Assembly (NCBI GenBank): GCA_035452965.1
Contig: DAOTCE010000017.1
Span: 46,301-110,300 of the forward strand
Direction: 5' to 3'
Length of the DNA: 64,000 bases
Source: Candidatus Paceibacterota bacterium
Lineage (GTDB): Bacteria; Verrucomicrobiota; Verrucomicrobiia; Limisphaerales; UBA8199
A program made the position numbers and the translations under genes. Below are positions 43,655 through 52,154 of the stretch, in pieces (position 1 is the stretch's first letter; every line of letters starts with the position of its first letter). A model generated the notes under the pieces. That model had not been told where the DNA came from. It did not search any database and saw only the letters and a program-made list of their open reading frames with translations.

Positions 43655-45449
43655 TGTAGGTGACCGTGTTGGGGGGAGGAGCGGCCCAGTTCAGGCGCAC
43701 CAGCACCAGGGCGCAAGGAATGCCCGGGGGCTGCTTGGCCGGGTCCATGTAGTTGAGGTCATAGCTGAAGTCGCGGGTTGGGGGATCGTAGTAAGTGCCG
43801 GGGTTGACGAATTGGTGCGTGGCTTTCTCGCTCGTGAAGAGTTTCATGATCGCCGTGTTGAGGGTCAGCGTCCTGGCCGGATTACTCCAGTTCCAGTCCT
43901 CGAGCAGGCGCGTCAGGTTATGGATCCCGCCGCTGAATTGGGAGGCGGAAGAGCCGGTGGAGAGCACGTTGCCGGTGAGGATGGCCGCATTGATGGTCGT
44001 GTTCGCCGCATCACGAGCGGTGTAGCTGCCGGTGCTCTGGCTGTCCTGCCACGACGGGGAGAGAATGGTCAGGGCATCACTCATGACGGCGGCGGGCATC
44101 GCGGCGGTCGTGTTGGTGGTGCCCAAGTGGCTGTTATTGGGGCAGTTGTAGTGCCCCTGGATGTAAAGCGGATCCGGGGTGGCGACGGACCAGCCCAAAC
44201 CTCCGTTGGCCGGCAAGGTGCGCGCATTGGTCAGCCTGACTGCGGTCAGTTGGGAGGCGGTCGTCGTGCGATTGTCCGCCACATAGAGAATGGTGGGGTA
44301 GGCTCCAGAGCCGGCCGCGAACTTGGAGAGAATGCTGCTGTTGGTTTGAATCCACTGGCCGTATTGCCCGACGTCAATCTGGGCAGCCTTGATCAGCTTA
44401 TTTTCCCGCTGGTCTCTAAAGGTGTTCGTGGTGGTGAGAAACGGGAAGTTCGTGGCCAGCGCGGACGGGGTGTTCGTGGATGTGATGTAGATGGGCGTGG
44501 GATCGGCACCGGGCACCTCGTAGTTGACGGAGGCCTGAATCTTCATGGTGATCGTATCGTTGGTGACGATCAGCACCGTGTGGGCCTGGTTGTAGAGGCG
44601 GGACTGTCCTTCGAAGGACGTCGGGCTCAATCCCGCCGGCGGCACCTCGATGCAATCATGGACGTTGGTTATGCCGATGGACAGCGAGACGGTTGGCACG
44701 TTGGTGCGGTAACCGGGGTTGCCACGGTAGGTGCCGCGGTCGTCCCAACCCGGGCCCTGGCCGTTCCATCTGGGCGAGGAGATTGTCCCCGTGGCGGTCA
44801 CGGTCCCGTTGAAGGTCAGGGAGGCGCTGGTCCCGGTGTAAATGGAGCCATTGGCGTGGGTGCGCCCATTCACAACCATCCTAGCGCACGTGCTGAACTC
44901 CAGGAGGCCGTTGCAGAAGATCGCGTAGTGAGTTAGCGGCACCAGGGCTAAGAGCACGTCTTCCTGCGCGGTGCCGGTCACTATGCCGCCGCTTGCGAGG
45001 CGGGCATTGGAGACGACACGGTACATCGGCGCGTTTGCGGTGCTCAGGCCGGGATACTGGGAGGGCAACGGTCCCGAGTAGCGGTTGGTGAGCAGGGCTA
45101 CGTAGGTTTGATTGGCGTTCCCGTTGCCGTCCGAGAACGCGAAATTGCCCCAGTAGGAGTCCTCGCTCGTGTTCGGGATGCTGGACCGGTAACTGTTGAC
45201 GTTATTAAAGACCGCCCCCAGCCCGTAACTCTGGAAATCGTAACCTATTCGCGCCACCACCTTTTCGACCGCCGCTTCCGCCGCATTGGCGGTGACGCTG
45301 TATTCATTGCTGCGGTGGTTCGCCCGGGCGTTGGTGAGGGAGCGGTTCATGGTGGCCGCCAGCACCAGCGAGGCGATGCCCGCCATCGCCATGACCATGA
45401 CCAGCGCATAACCGGCGCTCGCGCCTTGTTTGGGGGTCTCAGTTTTCAT
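43641..45449 (-). CDS. PilX-like pseudopilin-operon membrane-anchored protein
   Basis: 602 residues. One N-terminal hydrophobic helix (GYALVMVMAMAGIASLVLAATM) preceded by a basic/polar stretch, as in PilX/pseudopilin-type proteins, but without the conserved Glu at position 5 of the mature form. The exported body is about 550 residues, rich in Asn, Thr and Ser, with right-handed beta character. Lies 21 bp after the PilW-like gene. Likely a minor component or adhesin at a pilus or type II secretion-like filament. Confidence 0.72.
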   Translation of the reverse strand: MKTETPKQGASAGYALVMVMAMAGIASLVLAATMNRSLTNARANHRSNEYSVTANAAEAAVEKVVARIGYDFQSYGLGAVFNNVNSYRSSIPNTSEDSYWGNFAFSDGNGNANQTYVALLTNRYSGPLPSQYPGLSTANAPMYRVVSNARLASGGIVTGTAQEDVLLALVPLTHYAIFCNGLLEFSTCARMVVNGRTHANGSIYTGTSASLTFNGTVTATGTISSPRWNGQGPGWDDRGTYRGNPGYRTNVPTVSLSIGITNVHDCIEVPPAGLSPTSFEGQSRLYNQAHTVLIVTNDTITMKIQASVNYEVPGADPTPIYITSTNTPSALATNFPFLTTTNTFRDQRENKLIKAAQIDVGQYGQWIQTNSSILSKFAAGSGAYPTILYVADNRTTTASQLTAVRLTNARTLPANGGLGWSVATPDPLYIQGHYNCPNNSHLGTTNTTAAMPAAVMSDALTILSPSWQDSQSTGSYTARDAANTTINAAILTGNVLSTGSSASQFSGGIHNLTRLLEDWNWSNPARTLTLNTAIMKLFTSEKATHQFVNPGTYYDPPTRDFSYDLNYMDPAKQPPGIPCALVLVRLNWAAPPPNTVTYNVQP

Positions 45450-45470
45450 TGGAATTCCTGTGGCTTTCGG

Positions 45471-46088
45471 TCAGGGGCCATCCGGGATGTGGGGTGTCAC
45501 CAGCAGCTCCACCCGGTAATAATCGTAGAGGCAGCCAGGGCCGATTCTGGTGATTGGGTATTGGTACTGGCAGAACTCCATCACGACGTTGATCACCCCT
45601 TTATGGGTCAGGTCGGTCTGGTTCGTGCCCGCAAAGTCCTGCGCCTGGAAATACATGTTATTGGTGAGGTACTGCGCGATGCACTTGGTGGCGGTGCTGC
45701 CGCTGCGGCCGCGAAAGAGGAACGCATTGGTAAAGTAGTAGAGGTAGTAGCTGTTGGTATCGGTCGTCATGCTGAGCTTGAGGGCGTTGCCGCGTTGGTT
45801 CTGGCCCAGCGGAATTCCGGTGAAGGAGGCCAAGTCTCCGTTGCCGATCTGCCAGATTTTGGCCGACCGGATGTCGTTGCCCAGCTCGTTGAAACCCAGG
45901 CGCGCCAACTCGGAGGCCCCCACCTTGCTATTGACCCATTGGTCCTGGCGCATTCCGAACAACTGGCCGTAGACCAGCCCGGTGATGGCCATGATGAACA
46001 CCGCCGAAGCCACCAGCGTTTCGGATAGCGTCAGTCCGGCTTGCCGCCGTTTTCTCGTCAAGGCTGTGGTCCGGTGCCGCAGAATCAT
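45471..46088 (-). CDS. Type IV pilin-like protein (PilW/GspJ type)
   Basis: 205 residues from the ATG at 46088, which overlaps the stop of the preceding gene (ATGA). Prepilin signal: basic leader, then AGLTLSETLVASAVFIMAITGL with Glu at +5 after the Gly. An exported domain of about 160 residues follows. A prepilin peptidase should process it. Confidence 0.8.
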   Translation of the reverse strand: MILRHRTTALTRKRRQAGLTLSETLVASAVFIMAITGLVYGQLFGMRQDQWVNSKVGASELARLGFNELGNDIRSAKIWQIGNGDLASFTGIPLGQNQRGNALKLSMTTDTNSYYLYYFTNAFLFRGRSGSTATKCIAQYLTNNMYFQAQDFAGTNQTDLTHKGVINVVMEFCQYQYPITRIGPGCLYDYYRVELLVTPHIPDGP

Positions 46089-46744
46089 AGGCTGGTCGTG
46101 TCGCGGTTGTCGGGGGCGAAGTAGGTGGCGGTGCGATTGGTGAACAGGCGCACGCCCCCGAGGGTGAGGAAAGGCCAAACGGTATCCACGGTGACCATTT
46201 GCACCTGCACCAGCGGCGAGCCGCTGAGGCTGAACTGTTTCAGGGTGACGTAATTGGTCGCGATAACTATGTTGGTGCCCGAGATGGGGATGTCCAGTTG
46301 CCGGGTGGTGAAGCCCCTCCACACTTTTGTGCCGGAACTGTTATGGTAGCTCGGGGAGGAGAGGTTTGTCACCAGAGTGATCAGTTCGTTTTTGTTGATC
46401 GAGTAGTCCCACACCGCCGAACGGGCCTGCTCGATCTGGTGAATGCTGAGCGCTTGCGCCGCCAGCGAGTATCCCGCCCACTCGGCATGCCGGCCGGACT
46501 GGATGTAGGCGGTCAGGATGCCGGCCAACAGCAGGGTAAGGAGGGCAATGGCGATCACCACCTCGACCAAAGTGAAGCCGCCCCTCGCTCCCGCGCCTGG
46601 CTTGCGCGCCAAACCCAACGCGGCGCCCCCGGGCTGCCCGCGCAGGGTTAGCCGCTGCGAGTTGGATGCGCCCGGCGGCCGCCTCAGCCGGAGGCTCCGG
46701 GTGCCTCGTTCCGTTTGTCCACAAGTTTGGTGCGTAGGATTCAT
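46085..46744 (-). CDS. Type IV pilin-like protein (PilV/GspI type)
   Basis: 219 residues from the ATG at 46744; the frame extends to 46789. The basic leader of about 50 residues is unusually long, then GARGGFTLVEVVIAIALLTLLLAGIL with Glu at +5, the class III prepilin signature. First gene of the four-gene pseudopilin operon; its stop overlaps the next start by 4 bp. The major pilin and the assembly ATPase are not in the window. Confidence 0.8.
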   Translation of the reverse strand: MNPTHQTCGQTERGTRSLRLRRPPGASNSQRLTLRGQPGGAALGLARKPGAGARGGFTLVEVVIAIALLTLLLAGILTAYIQSGRHAEWAGYSLAAQALSIHQIEQARSAVWDYSINKNELITLVTNLSSPSYHNSSGTKVWRGFTTRQLDIPISGTNIVIATNYVTLKQFSLSGSPLVQVQMVTVDTVWPFLTLGGVRLFTNRTATYFAPDNRDTTSL

Positions 46745-47088
46745 CGCCGGCGACACAGATCTGGTAATAATGTTGTTTCGCAGCAGCATATGCAGTGCCG
46801 CATGGGCCCGCTGCGCACGCTTCTTGCTTCGTTGGCCGAGTTGCTTGCCGTTTCATTGGAAACCGGACGGCAGGCCCAGTCCGAAGGGCCCTGTCCCGAC
46901 GGACCGAGTGTCCAGTTCAAGAGCTGGCCTGACTGATTATTGGACAGTGACACTGGAAGCTGATTCGTAGGATCCCCGGGGCGAGAATAAGGGTAACCCC
47001 GGCACGTTAACCGGGCTCACCCCGATTGTCCTGTGCATGCGCGAGAGCTATGCTGGCCGTAGAAGAATGATAGTGATCGGAGTAGTGT
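46745..47088. other. Divergent intergenic region
   Basis: 344 bp between the pseudopilin operon and a response regulator. GGAG just before 47089 is a ribosome site. No gene seen. Confidence 0.45.
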
Positions 47089-47610
47089 ATGAAGAAATTT
47101 AAGCTTTTCGGCCTTGGCCGCGGCGGGGAAACAACCGCGGCATGTGAACCTGATTCATTCAAAGAGCAAACCCCAGCCAAGCCGGGCAGCAAACGGGTGC
47201 TGATCATAGATGACGATCCGGTCTTCTCGAAGGCAACGGCGATGGCGCTGCAGTCAGCCGGCTGCGAGGTCAGGCTGGCACAGGAAGCCTCCGAGGCGAT
47301 TGCCGCGCTGGCGGAGGAGCCGGCAGACGTGCTCCTGGTGGATATCAACTTCCCGCCGGACGTGACCTTTGGGGGCAGAACATCGTGGGACGGCTTTCAG
47401 ACGATAGAGTGGCTGCGAGGGCTTCCGGGCACACTCGGCGCGCGCTTTATCATTGTGTCCAGCTCGGACCTGGCATCCGACCGGCAGCGTGCCAGGCAAA
47501 TAGGAGCAATGGCCTATTTGCAGAAGCCACTGGACCTGAATCAGCTATTGGCGGTGGTGAATGAGGCCTGCGTGCCGGCCGGGCAAGCGCATGTCACGCC
47601 CGCCGCGTGA
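47089..47610 (+). CDS. Single-domain response regulator (receiver)
   Basis: 173 residues. A basic/linker N-terminus (1-34) precedes the receiver: VLIIDDDPVF (37-46, acidic pocket), Asp85 as phospho-acceptor (VLLVDINFPP), Ser/Thr switch near 124-126 and Lys146. After Asp85 there is a longer loop than usual (NFPPDVTFGGRTSWDGFQT). No output domain. It is divergent from the pilin operon, so it may act in motility or surface signalling; this is inference from position. Confidence 0.82.
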   Translation: MKKFKLFGLGRGGETTAACEPDSFKEQTPAKPGSKRVLIIDDDPVFSKATAMALQSAGCEVRLAQEASEAIAALAEEPADVLLVDINFPPDVTFGGRTSWDGFQTIEWLRGLPGTLGARFIIVSSSDLASDRQRARQIGAMAYLQKPLDLNQLLAVVNEACVPAGQAHVTPAA

Positions 47611-47631
47611 GGGCGCGCGGCGCGGCGATGC

Positions 47632-48263
47632 TCAAGGTGACAGCCGCAATCGGTAGAACCTTGCGCGGTTGGTCACGGTATCCACAAACTCAGCCTCATC
47701 GTCAAACGTCTTCGCCGGGACCGTGAACAGGTTCGACCAGCCCGCCGCCGGCAGACTGCTCGCCCCCTGCACCACGTGAACCCAGTTCGAGGCCGTGTTG
47801 AAGCGGATCGCCACCTGGTTCATGCCGACGCGCTCGATCGAGCCGATGCTCGCCGCCGGCCTGGCCGCCGCCGTCACTTGCAGGGTTGGCCGCGCGTTCG
47901 CCGCGGGGAAGCTCCGTGAATTGAAGGTGAAGCCCACCGACGCGCTGGCGGCTGTGAGGTACAAATTCAGGTTGGCCCCCGCCAGAATGTTCGATGCCAC
48001 CGAACCTCGAACGCGCCGACTCCCCGGTTAAAAATCGCATTGTTCGGCGCGCCAACCTCCGTCAGCACCAGGGCCACGCCCGTCACCACCCACCCGTTGC
48101 TGCCAAACGACCCGTTGAAAGAGGTCTCCACGCCCGAAAGCGGAAACCGCATGAGGCTGTCAAGCAGTCCATTCTGCACGCCTGACCCGTTCACCGCGGC
48201 TGCCCCTGAAACGGACAACGCACCCGCCGCCCCGTGGTTGCTCGCCGGAGCCAGCGACCGCAC
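47632..48263 (-). pseudogene. Remnant of an exported DNRLRE-like protein, frameshifted
   Basis: Two overlapping frames (48263 to 47967, then 48000 to 47632) read as one protein: the first ends near GVGAFEVR and the second continues with ASNILAGANLNLYLTAASAS and a fold typical of secreted Verrucomicrobial DNRLRE/LamG-type proteins. A frameshift near 48000 joins them. The 5' part with signal peptide is missing; the present 5' edge abuts the tupA fragment. Confidence 0.6.
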
Positions 48264-48269
48264 AAACGC

Positions 48270-48551
48270 ATCCGCCGACGGCTACGGCATCAACGTGCGC
48301 CCCTGGACCCGGAACGAGCTATCCATCGTCGGCCCTGCCGGCGATCCCGCCGGCATCCGCGGCATGACCAACGGCGCCGCCGCGCTCCGTAAGCAAAGAA
48401 GTTCCCCAACGCCAACCACGCCGGCGCGCGCGCCCTGGCTGACTTTCTCCTCTCGCCCAAAGTCCAGAACTTCCTCGCCGACTTCGGCCAGAAAGCCACC
48501 GGCCGCGGTCCCCTATTCCATCCCGTAGAGACTGCCACCGAGCCGGAGTAG
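48270..48551 (+). pseudogene. Remnant of a tungstate-binding TupA-like protein
   Basis: The first frame gives DGYGINVRPW and then IVGPAGDPAGIRGMTNGAAALRK, as in the substrate-binding protein of the tungstate ABC transporter. Near 48393 the reading shifts, and FPNANHAGARALADFLLSPK continues to a TAG at 48551. The residues between (about 80 in TupA proteins) are absent, and the N-terminus is missing. An internal deletion plus 5' truncation. Confidence 0.65.
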
Positions 48552-48570
48552 CCGCCGGGCTGCGGCCAGG

Positions 48571-48945
48571 TCACCGTTTCAGCAACTTTTGGAAATCGCG
48601 AAAGCCTTCCCGGATCGCCGCATGGCTGCGCGCTTCCATCTCGTGGTAAAGCCGCACCACCCGCCGCCCCGTTTTCGTCAGCACCGCTCCGCCGCCGGCC
48701 TTCCCGCCGCGCTTGCTTGCCACCACTGGCGACCGAAACCGCCGATTCAAAACTCGCACATGTGTCCAGGCCGTCATGTAAGCCATCCCCATCCGGGCGG
48801 CCGCCGATCGCAAGCTCCCCAGCTCGCCAACCAACTCCAGCAACCGAACCCGGCCCGGCCCCAAGGCCGCGTCCCGCCCGCACATCACGCGCAGCCGCGG
48901 CAATATCGAAGCCCGCAAAGTTCCACTCTTTCCAGCTTTCGCCAC
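48571..48945 (-). CDS. ModE-like molybdate/tungstate-responsive regulator (DNA-binding domain only)
   Basis: 124 residues with a GTG start. Winged-helix of the ModE N-terminal/LysR type: ALGPGRVRLLELVGELGSLRSAAARMGM, SKRGGKAGGGAVLTKTGRRVV, then a helix to the end. No MOP oxyanion-binding domain is attached. Next to the tupA fragment and convergent with it. In other bacteria such short ModE-like proteins regulate molybdate or tungstate uptake. Confidence 0.78.
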   Translation of the reverse strand: MAKAGKSGTLRASILPRLRVMCGRDAALGPGRVRLLELVGELGSLRSAAARMGMAYMTAWTHVRVLNRRFRSPVVASKRGGKAGGGAVLTKTGRRVVRLYHEMEARSHAAIREGFRDFQKLLKR

Positions 48946-49272
48946 GGCCGAGTCTTGACTGAAACGCGCCCTTGTTGAAAGTCAGTTCTGACCCGGCAAA
49001 CGGGCGCGGCCTGTTCGGAGAGAGTTTCGGCGTGGGAACCCGGCGCCAAATAGAGTTCGCTACTGGCAGATCGTGGCTGGCGGAACAGGGCGTTGAGCAA
49101 GGGCTATCGCCTGCGGTTGGTAGTCCCTCGGTCGGGTAGACCAATTTCGCTGAAAGCGCCAGCGTTTGGCCGCCTCGGCGAGGCGGTCCTGCCCAGGACG
49201 GAGGCCTTGCTGCGGCTGTCCAAAATAGGTACAGCGGCGCGGCTCAAAAGCGCACCCGGTGGCCTGTCCAGC
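48946..49272. other. Intergenic region with 76-bp repeat copy 1
   Basis: 327 bp between the ModE-like gene and a small gene. Contains the repeat at 49119-49194 and a weak CTGTCCA-type palindrome near 49215-49235. No gene recognised. Confidence 0.5.
49119..49194. repeat. 76-bp direct repeat with GC hairpin, copy 1
   Basis: About 82% identical to 49620-49695. The conserved 3' half is GTTTGGCCGCC then TCGGCGAGGCGG, which folds into a GCCGCC/GGCGGC hairpin. Lies on one side of the small gene at 49273. Confidence 0.8.
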
Positions 49273-49539
49273 TCAGGCAAAGCGGCACTTCCGTTGTTCC
49301 TTCAGGTTGGATTTGGGGGGCAATAGTCCGAGCAGGAAATTCTCAAATGGAGTGGCGTTCACGGGCTCGGGGCCGTCCAGGGAGAGGACCAGCTCCAGGT
49401 CGGGGGTGCGCAGTTTGCGGGCAAGCTTCATGGCCCTGGAGACAACTCCAAAGTCATAGGCCTCGTCGCGATCGGACGTCCACTTCTCCGGCGATTGGAA
49501 GTACCGGCGGGTCGTCATGTCTCGTAAGAATGTTTTCAT
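49273..49539 (-). CDS. Small protein of unknown function
   Basis: 88 residues from the ATG at 49539; the frame reaches 49608. Contains FLRDMTTRRYFQSPEKWTSD, then EAYDFGVVSRAMKLARK and LELVLSLD. No transmembrane helix. The pattern of an aromatic/charged N-terminus with a helical middle is familiar among small Verrucomicrobial proteins, but I cannot name a family. It sits between the two 76-bp direct repeats. Confidence 0.55.
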   Translation of the reverse strand: MKTFLRDMTTRRYFQSPEKWTSDRDEAYDFGVVSRAMKLARKLRTPDLELVLSLDGPEPVNATPFENFLLGLLPPKSNLKEQRKCRFA

Positions 49540-49619
49540 AGGACAGGTTTGGTTTTCCGTTACGTATTCGTGTGGGCATAACCTGTGCCAATCGTTGTCA
49601 TCAGGCATCGTGGCAGTTC

Positions 49620-49695
49620 GGTAATCCCTGAGTCTGGCAGGACACTTTCGCCGAAAGCGCCTCCGTTTGGCCGCCTCGGCGAGGCGGCCCCACCC
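49620..49695. repeat. 76-bp direct repeat with GC hairpin, copy 2
   Basis: Partner of 49119-49194, 501 bp downstream in the same orientation. Confidence 0.8.
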
Positions 49696-49709
49696 AAGCT
49701 GTCTCCGCC

Positions 49710-49776
49710 GATGTCAAGGCTGTATCCACGGTGTGGATACGGTGTGGATACGGTTAGGATACGGTGAGACTCCCAT
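49710..49776. repeat. 67-bp inverted repeat, left copy (sulfate cluster border)
   Basis: Starts GATGTCAAGGCTGTATCCAC and continues with tandem 11-bp units of CGGTGTGGATA. The first 40 bp are identical, in reverse, to 58373-58439; the rest is diverged but alignable. Lies about 100 bp before the sulfate-cluster promoter. Confidence 0.85.
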
Positions 49777-49880
49777 GTGAATGGCTGCGCCATAAGCCTG
49801 CAGGGAAGCCGAGGCAGCATAAGGCAATATAACGCAATTAGCCAATAGAATCAGGCTATATTTAATCTATAGTATTCCGA

Positions 49881-49908
49881 TTGACATATATATGATAAGG
49901 TGTATAGT
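49881..49908 (+). promoter_or_regulatory. Near-consensus sigma70-type promoter
   Basis: TTGACA (49881-49886), a 16-bp spacer, then TATAGT (49903-49908), in the A/T-rich stretch about 125 bp before the first gene of the sulfate-assimilation cluster. The best-looking promoter in the window. Confidence 0.65.
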
Positions 49909-50031
49909 GTCGCCCATGCTAATGCAAAATGACTTTGAAACGGACTGGGGTAGGGCGGCGGTTGCCAGCCGTTTGCCCCGACTCTCTGCCGGGCGGCAGG
50001 GGGTTATCGCGGACCTCAGTTTTCTGGCTTT

Positions 50032-50865
50032 ATGAATACCTTGTCCATGCCTGTGCTGGAAGCGCCATCAGCGAAGCGACGGGGCTTGATCCGTCGCTCG
50101 ATCCCCGATTTGCTCGCGCCACTGGATCGAATTGCAGCGTCGTCGCCAAGCATTGTGGCGAACCACGAGGCGCAGTTTGTGGTCGGCGGGCAGAAGTATT
50201 CGCTGCCACGTTACCTGTTCATCGGCCCCAAGGGCGGCGACGAGCAAATCCGCCTCGGGCTGTTTGCCGGGATACACGGAGATGAGCCGGAAGGGGTGCA
50301 TGCGTTGATCCAGTTGCTGGAGCTGCTCGAGCGCAAGCCGGAATTGGCGGTGGGGTATTGCCTGTTTATCTACCCGATCTGCAATCCAACGGGGTTCGAA
50401 GATCGGACCCGACATGCGCGCGGCGGGAAAGACCTGAACCGTGAGTTCTGGATTGAATCCGCGGAGCCGGAGGTGAAGCTGCTGCAGTCGGAGCTTCTGG
50501 CGCACGCCTTCCAGGGGATTATCTCGCTGCATACGGACGACAGCAGCCACGGCTTCTATGGATTTGCGCACGGGGCCACGCTGACCAAACACCTGATCGA
50601 ACCGGCTCTGCGGGAGGCGGAGCACTTTCTCCCCCGCAACGAGCACGAGACGATTGATGGTTTTCGCGCGCGCAACGGGATCATCCGCGACAGTTATCCC
50701 GGCGTGCTGAGCGCGCCGCCGAACGTGCGGCCGCGCCCGTTCGAGATCATCCTGGAAACGCCGCAGCAGGCGCCGGCCTATCTGAAGGAAGCGGCGTTGG
50801 TCGCAGCGATCCGGACAATCCTGACGCGCTACCGCGAGTTCATGGCTTACGCACCCAACCTGTAA
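50032..50865 (+). CDS. M14-like zinc carboxypeptidase / aspartoacylase-family protein
   Basis: 277 residues. Zinc ligands of the succinylglutamate desuccinylase/aspartoacylase and M14 group: GIHGDEPEG (His82, Glu85) and SLHTDDSS (His167); substrate-binding NPTG (118-121) and DLNRE (134-138). The C-terminal Glu is probably in FEIILETPQQ. Cytoplasmic, no signal. Its exact substrate is unknown. It starts 123 bp after the promoter and leads the sulfur cluster; cysK follows after 29 bp. Confidence 0.78.
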   Translation: MNTLSMPVLEAPSAKRRGLIRRSIPDLLAPLDRIAASSPSIVANHEAQFVVGGQKYSLPRYLFIGPKGGDEQIRLGLFAGIHGDEPEGVHALIQLLELLERKPELAVGYCLFIYPICNPTGFEDRTRHARGGKDLNREFWIESAEPEVKLLQSELLAHAFQGIISLHTDDSSHGFYGFAHGATLTKHLIEPALREAEHFLPRNEHETIDGFRARNGIIRDSYPGVLSAPPNVRPRPFEIILETPQQAPAYLKEAALVAAIRTILTRYREFMAYAPNL

Positions 50866-50894
50866 TATCGGACAACCAAGAAAGGAAGATAGTT

Positions 50895-51857
50895 ATGCCA
50901 GTATATCCAGACATCATCAGCACGGTGGGGCGAACCCCGCTGATCAAACTCAATCGTATCACCAATGGCGCGCCGGCGAGGATCGCGTTGAAGGGAGAGT
51001 TCTTCAATCCGTTGGGCAGCGTGAAGGACCGAATCGGTTACGCGATGATCTCCGCGGCGGAGCGAGAGGGCATCCTGACTCCCAGCACTACGATTATCGA
51101 GCCGACCTCGGGCAACACCGGGATCGCCCTGGCGTTCGTGGCGGCTGCCAAGGGATACAAGCTTATTCTGACCATGCCCGAGAGCATGAGCGTGGAGCGG
51201 CGCACCTTGCTGGCGTTGTTGGGGGCGAACCTGGTGTTGACCCCGGCGACGGCGGGCATGAAGGGGGCTATCAGCAAGGCTGAGGAGTTGCACAAGGAAA
51301 TAGCGGACTCGTGGATTCCGCAGCAATTCAATAACCCGGCCAATCCCGAAATCCACCGCCAAACTACCGCCGAGGAGATCTGGAAGGACACCAACGGCGA
51401 GGTGGACATCCTTGTCTCGGCCGTCGGCACCGGTGGCACCCTCACGGGTGTGAGCGAGGTGGTCAAGTCACGCAAGAGGGCATTCCGCGCGATTGCGGTG
51501 GAGCCGAAGGACTCGCCGGTTATCACCCAGACACGCAACGGAGAGCCGCTCAAGCCGGGCCCGCACAAGATTCAGGGCACCGGAGCGGGCTTTGTGCCGA
51601 AGAACCTCAACCTGCAGGTCGTGGACGACGTGGTCGCCGTTAGCAACGAGGACGCGTTTGTCATGGCCCGGCGGCTGGCGCAGGAGGAGGGGATCCTCGC
51701 CGGCATCTCGACGGGCGCGAATGTCTGGGCCGCGTTGGAGGTCGCGAAACGGCCTGAGAACAAGGGCAAGCTGATTGTCACCATCGGCTGCAGCACGGGC
51801 GAACGCTACCTGAGCACGGCACTGGCGGATGAGGCGCGCAAACAAGTGCAAACCTAG
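50895..51857 (+). CDS. cysK: Cysteine synthase A (O-acetylserine sulfhydrylase)
   Basis: 320 residues. PLP lysine Lys44 in NPLGSVKDR, substrate loop PTSGNTGI (70-77), phosphate-binding VGTGGT (about 177-182). Joins sulfide and O-acetylserine to cysteine, the last step of sulfate assimilation. GGAAG lies before the start. Fits the cluster: CysI makes the sulfide it uses. Confidence 0.95.
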   Translation: MPVYPDIISTVGRTPLIKLNRITNGAPARIALKGEFFNPLGSVKDRIGYAMISAAEREGILTPSTTIIEPTSGNTGIALAFVAAAKGYKLILTMPESMSVERRTLLALLGANLVLTPATAGMKGAISKAEELHKEIADSWIPQQFNNPANPEIHRQTTAEEIWKDTNGEVDILVSAVGTGGTLTGVSEVVKSRKRAFRAIAVEPKDSPVITQTRNGEPLKPGPHKIQGTGAGFVPKNLNLQVVDDVVAVSNEDAFVMARRLAQEEGILAGISTGANVWAALEVAKRPENKGKLIVTIGCSTGERYLSTALADEARKQVQT

Positions 51858-51884
51858 GCCTACGCCGCTTTCCAATGCGCTTGC

Positions 51885-52139
51885 ATGTCGCCCAAGCCTC
51901 CCCCCCTCGCCCCGGTGGACAACCACCTCCGCAGCTTCGCCAAAGCGGTGTCGTGGCGGGTCACCGGAACGCTCGATACAATTTTGGTTTCCTTCATTAT
52001 CACCGGGCGCATCAAGCTGGCATTGTCTATTGGCTGCCTCGAACTCGCCACCAAAACTCTGCTGTATTATCTGCACGAGCGCGTATGGAACCGCGTGTCT
52101 TTCGGCAAGGTGCATGCGCGCCCGGATTACGAGATCTAG
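51885..52139 (+). CDS. DUF2061 membrane protein
   Basis: 84 residues, two membrane helices. Signature KAVSWRVTGTLDT and GCLELATKTLLYYLHERVWN. DUF2061 proteins often sit in sulfate-assimilation operons and are suspected of a role in sulfate or sulfite handling. Between cysK and cysI (27 and 15 bp gaps), which supports this. Confidence 0.85.
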   Translation: MSPKPPPLAPVDNHLRSFAKAVSWRVTGTLDTILVSFIITGRIKLALSIGCLELATKTLLYYLHERVWNRVSFGKVHARPDYEI

Positions 52140-52154
52140 TTCCAGGCAACTTGC

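Larger units (their letters stand above)
49540..50031. other. Intergenic region with repeats and a strong promoter
   Basis: 492 bp: 76-bp repeat copy 2 (49620-49695), 67-bp inverted repeat (49710-49776), then an A/T-rich stretch (about 49820-49930) with the promoter at 49881-49908. The last 120 bp contain small hairpins (CTGCCGGGCGGCAG near 49986). I see no known riboswitch core. Confidence 0.65.

Noticed and set aside
49920..50031. SAM or other riboswitch in the leader of the sulfate cluster
   Set aside because: Only short hairpins are visible; I could not find the conserved core of SAM-I, SAM-II or related riboswitches.
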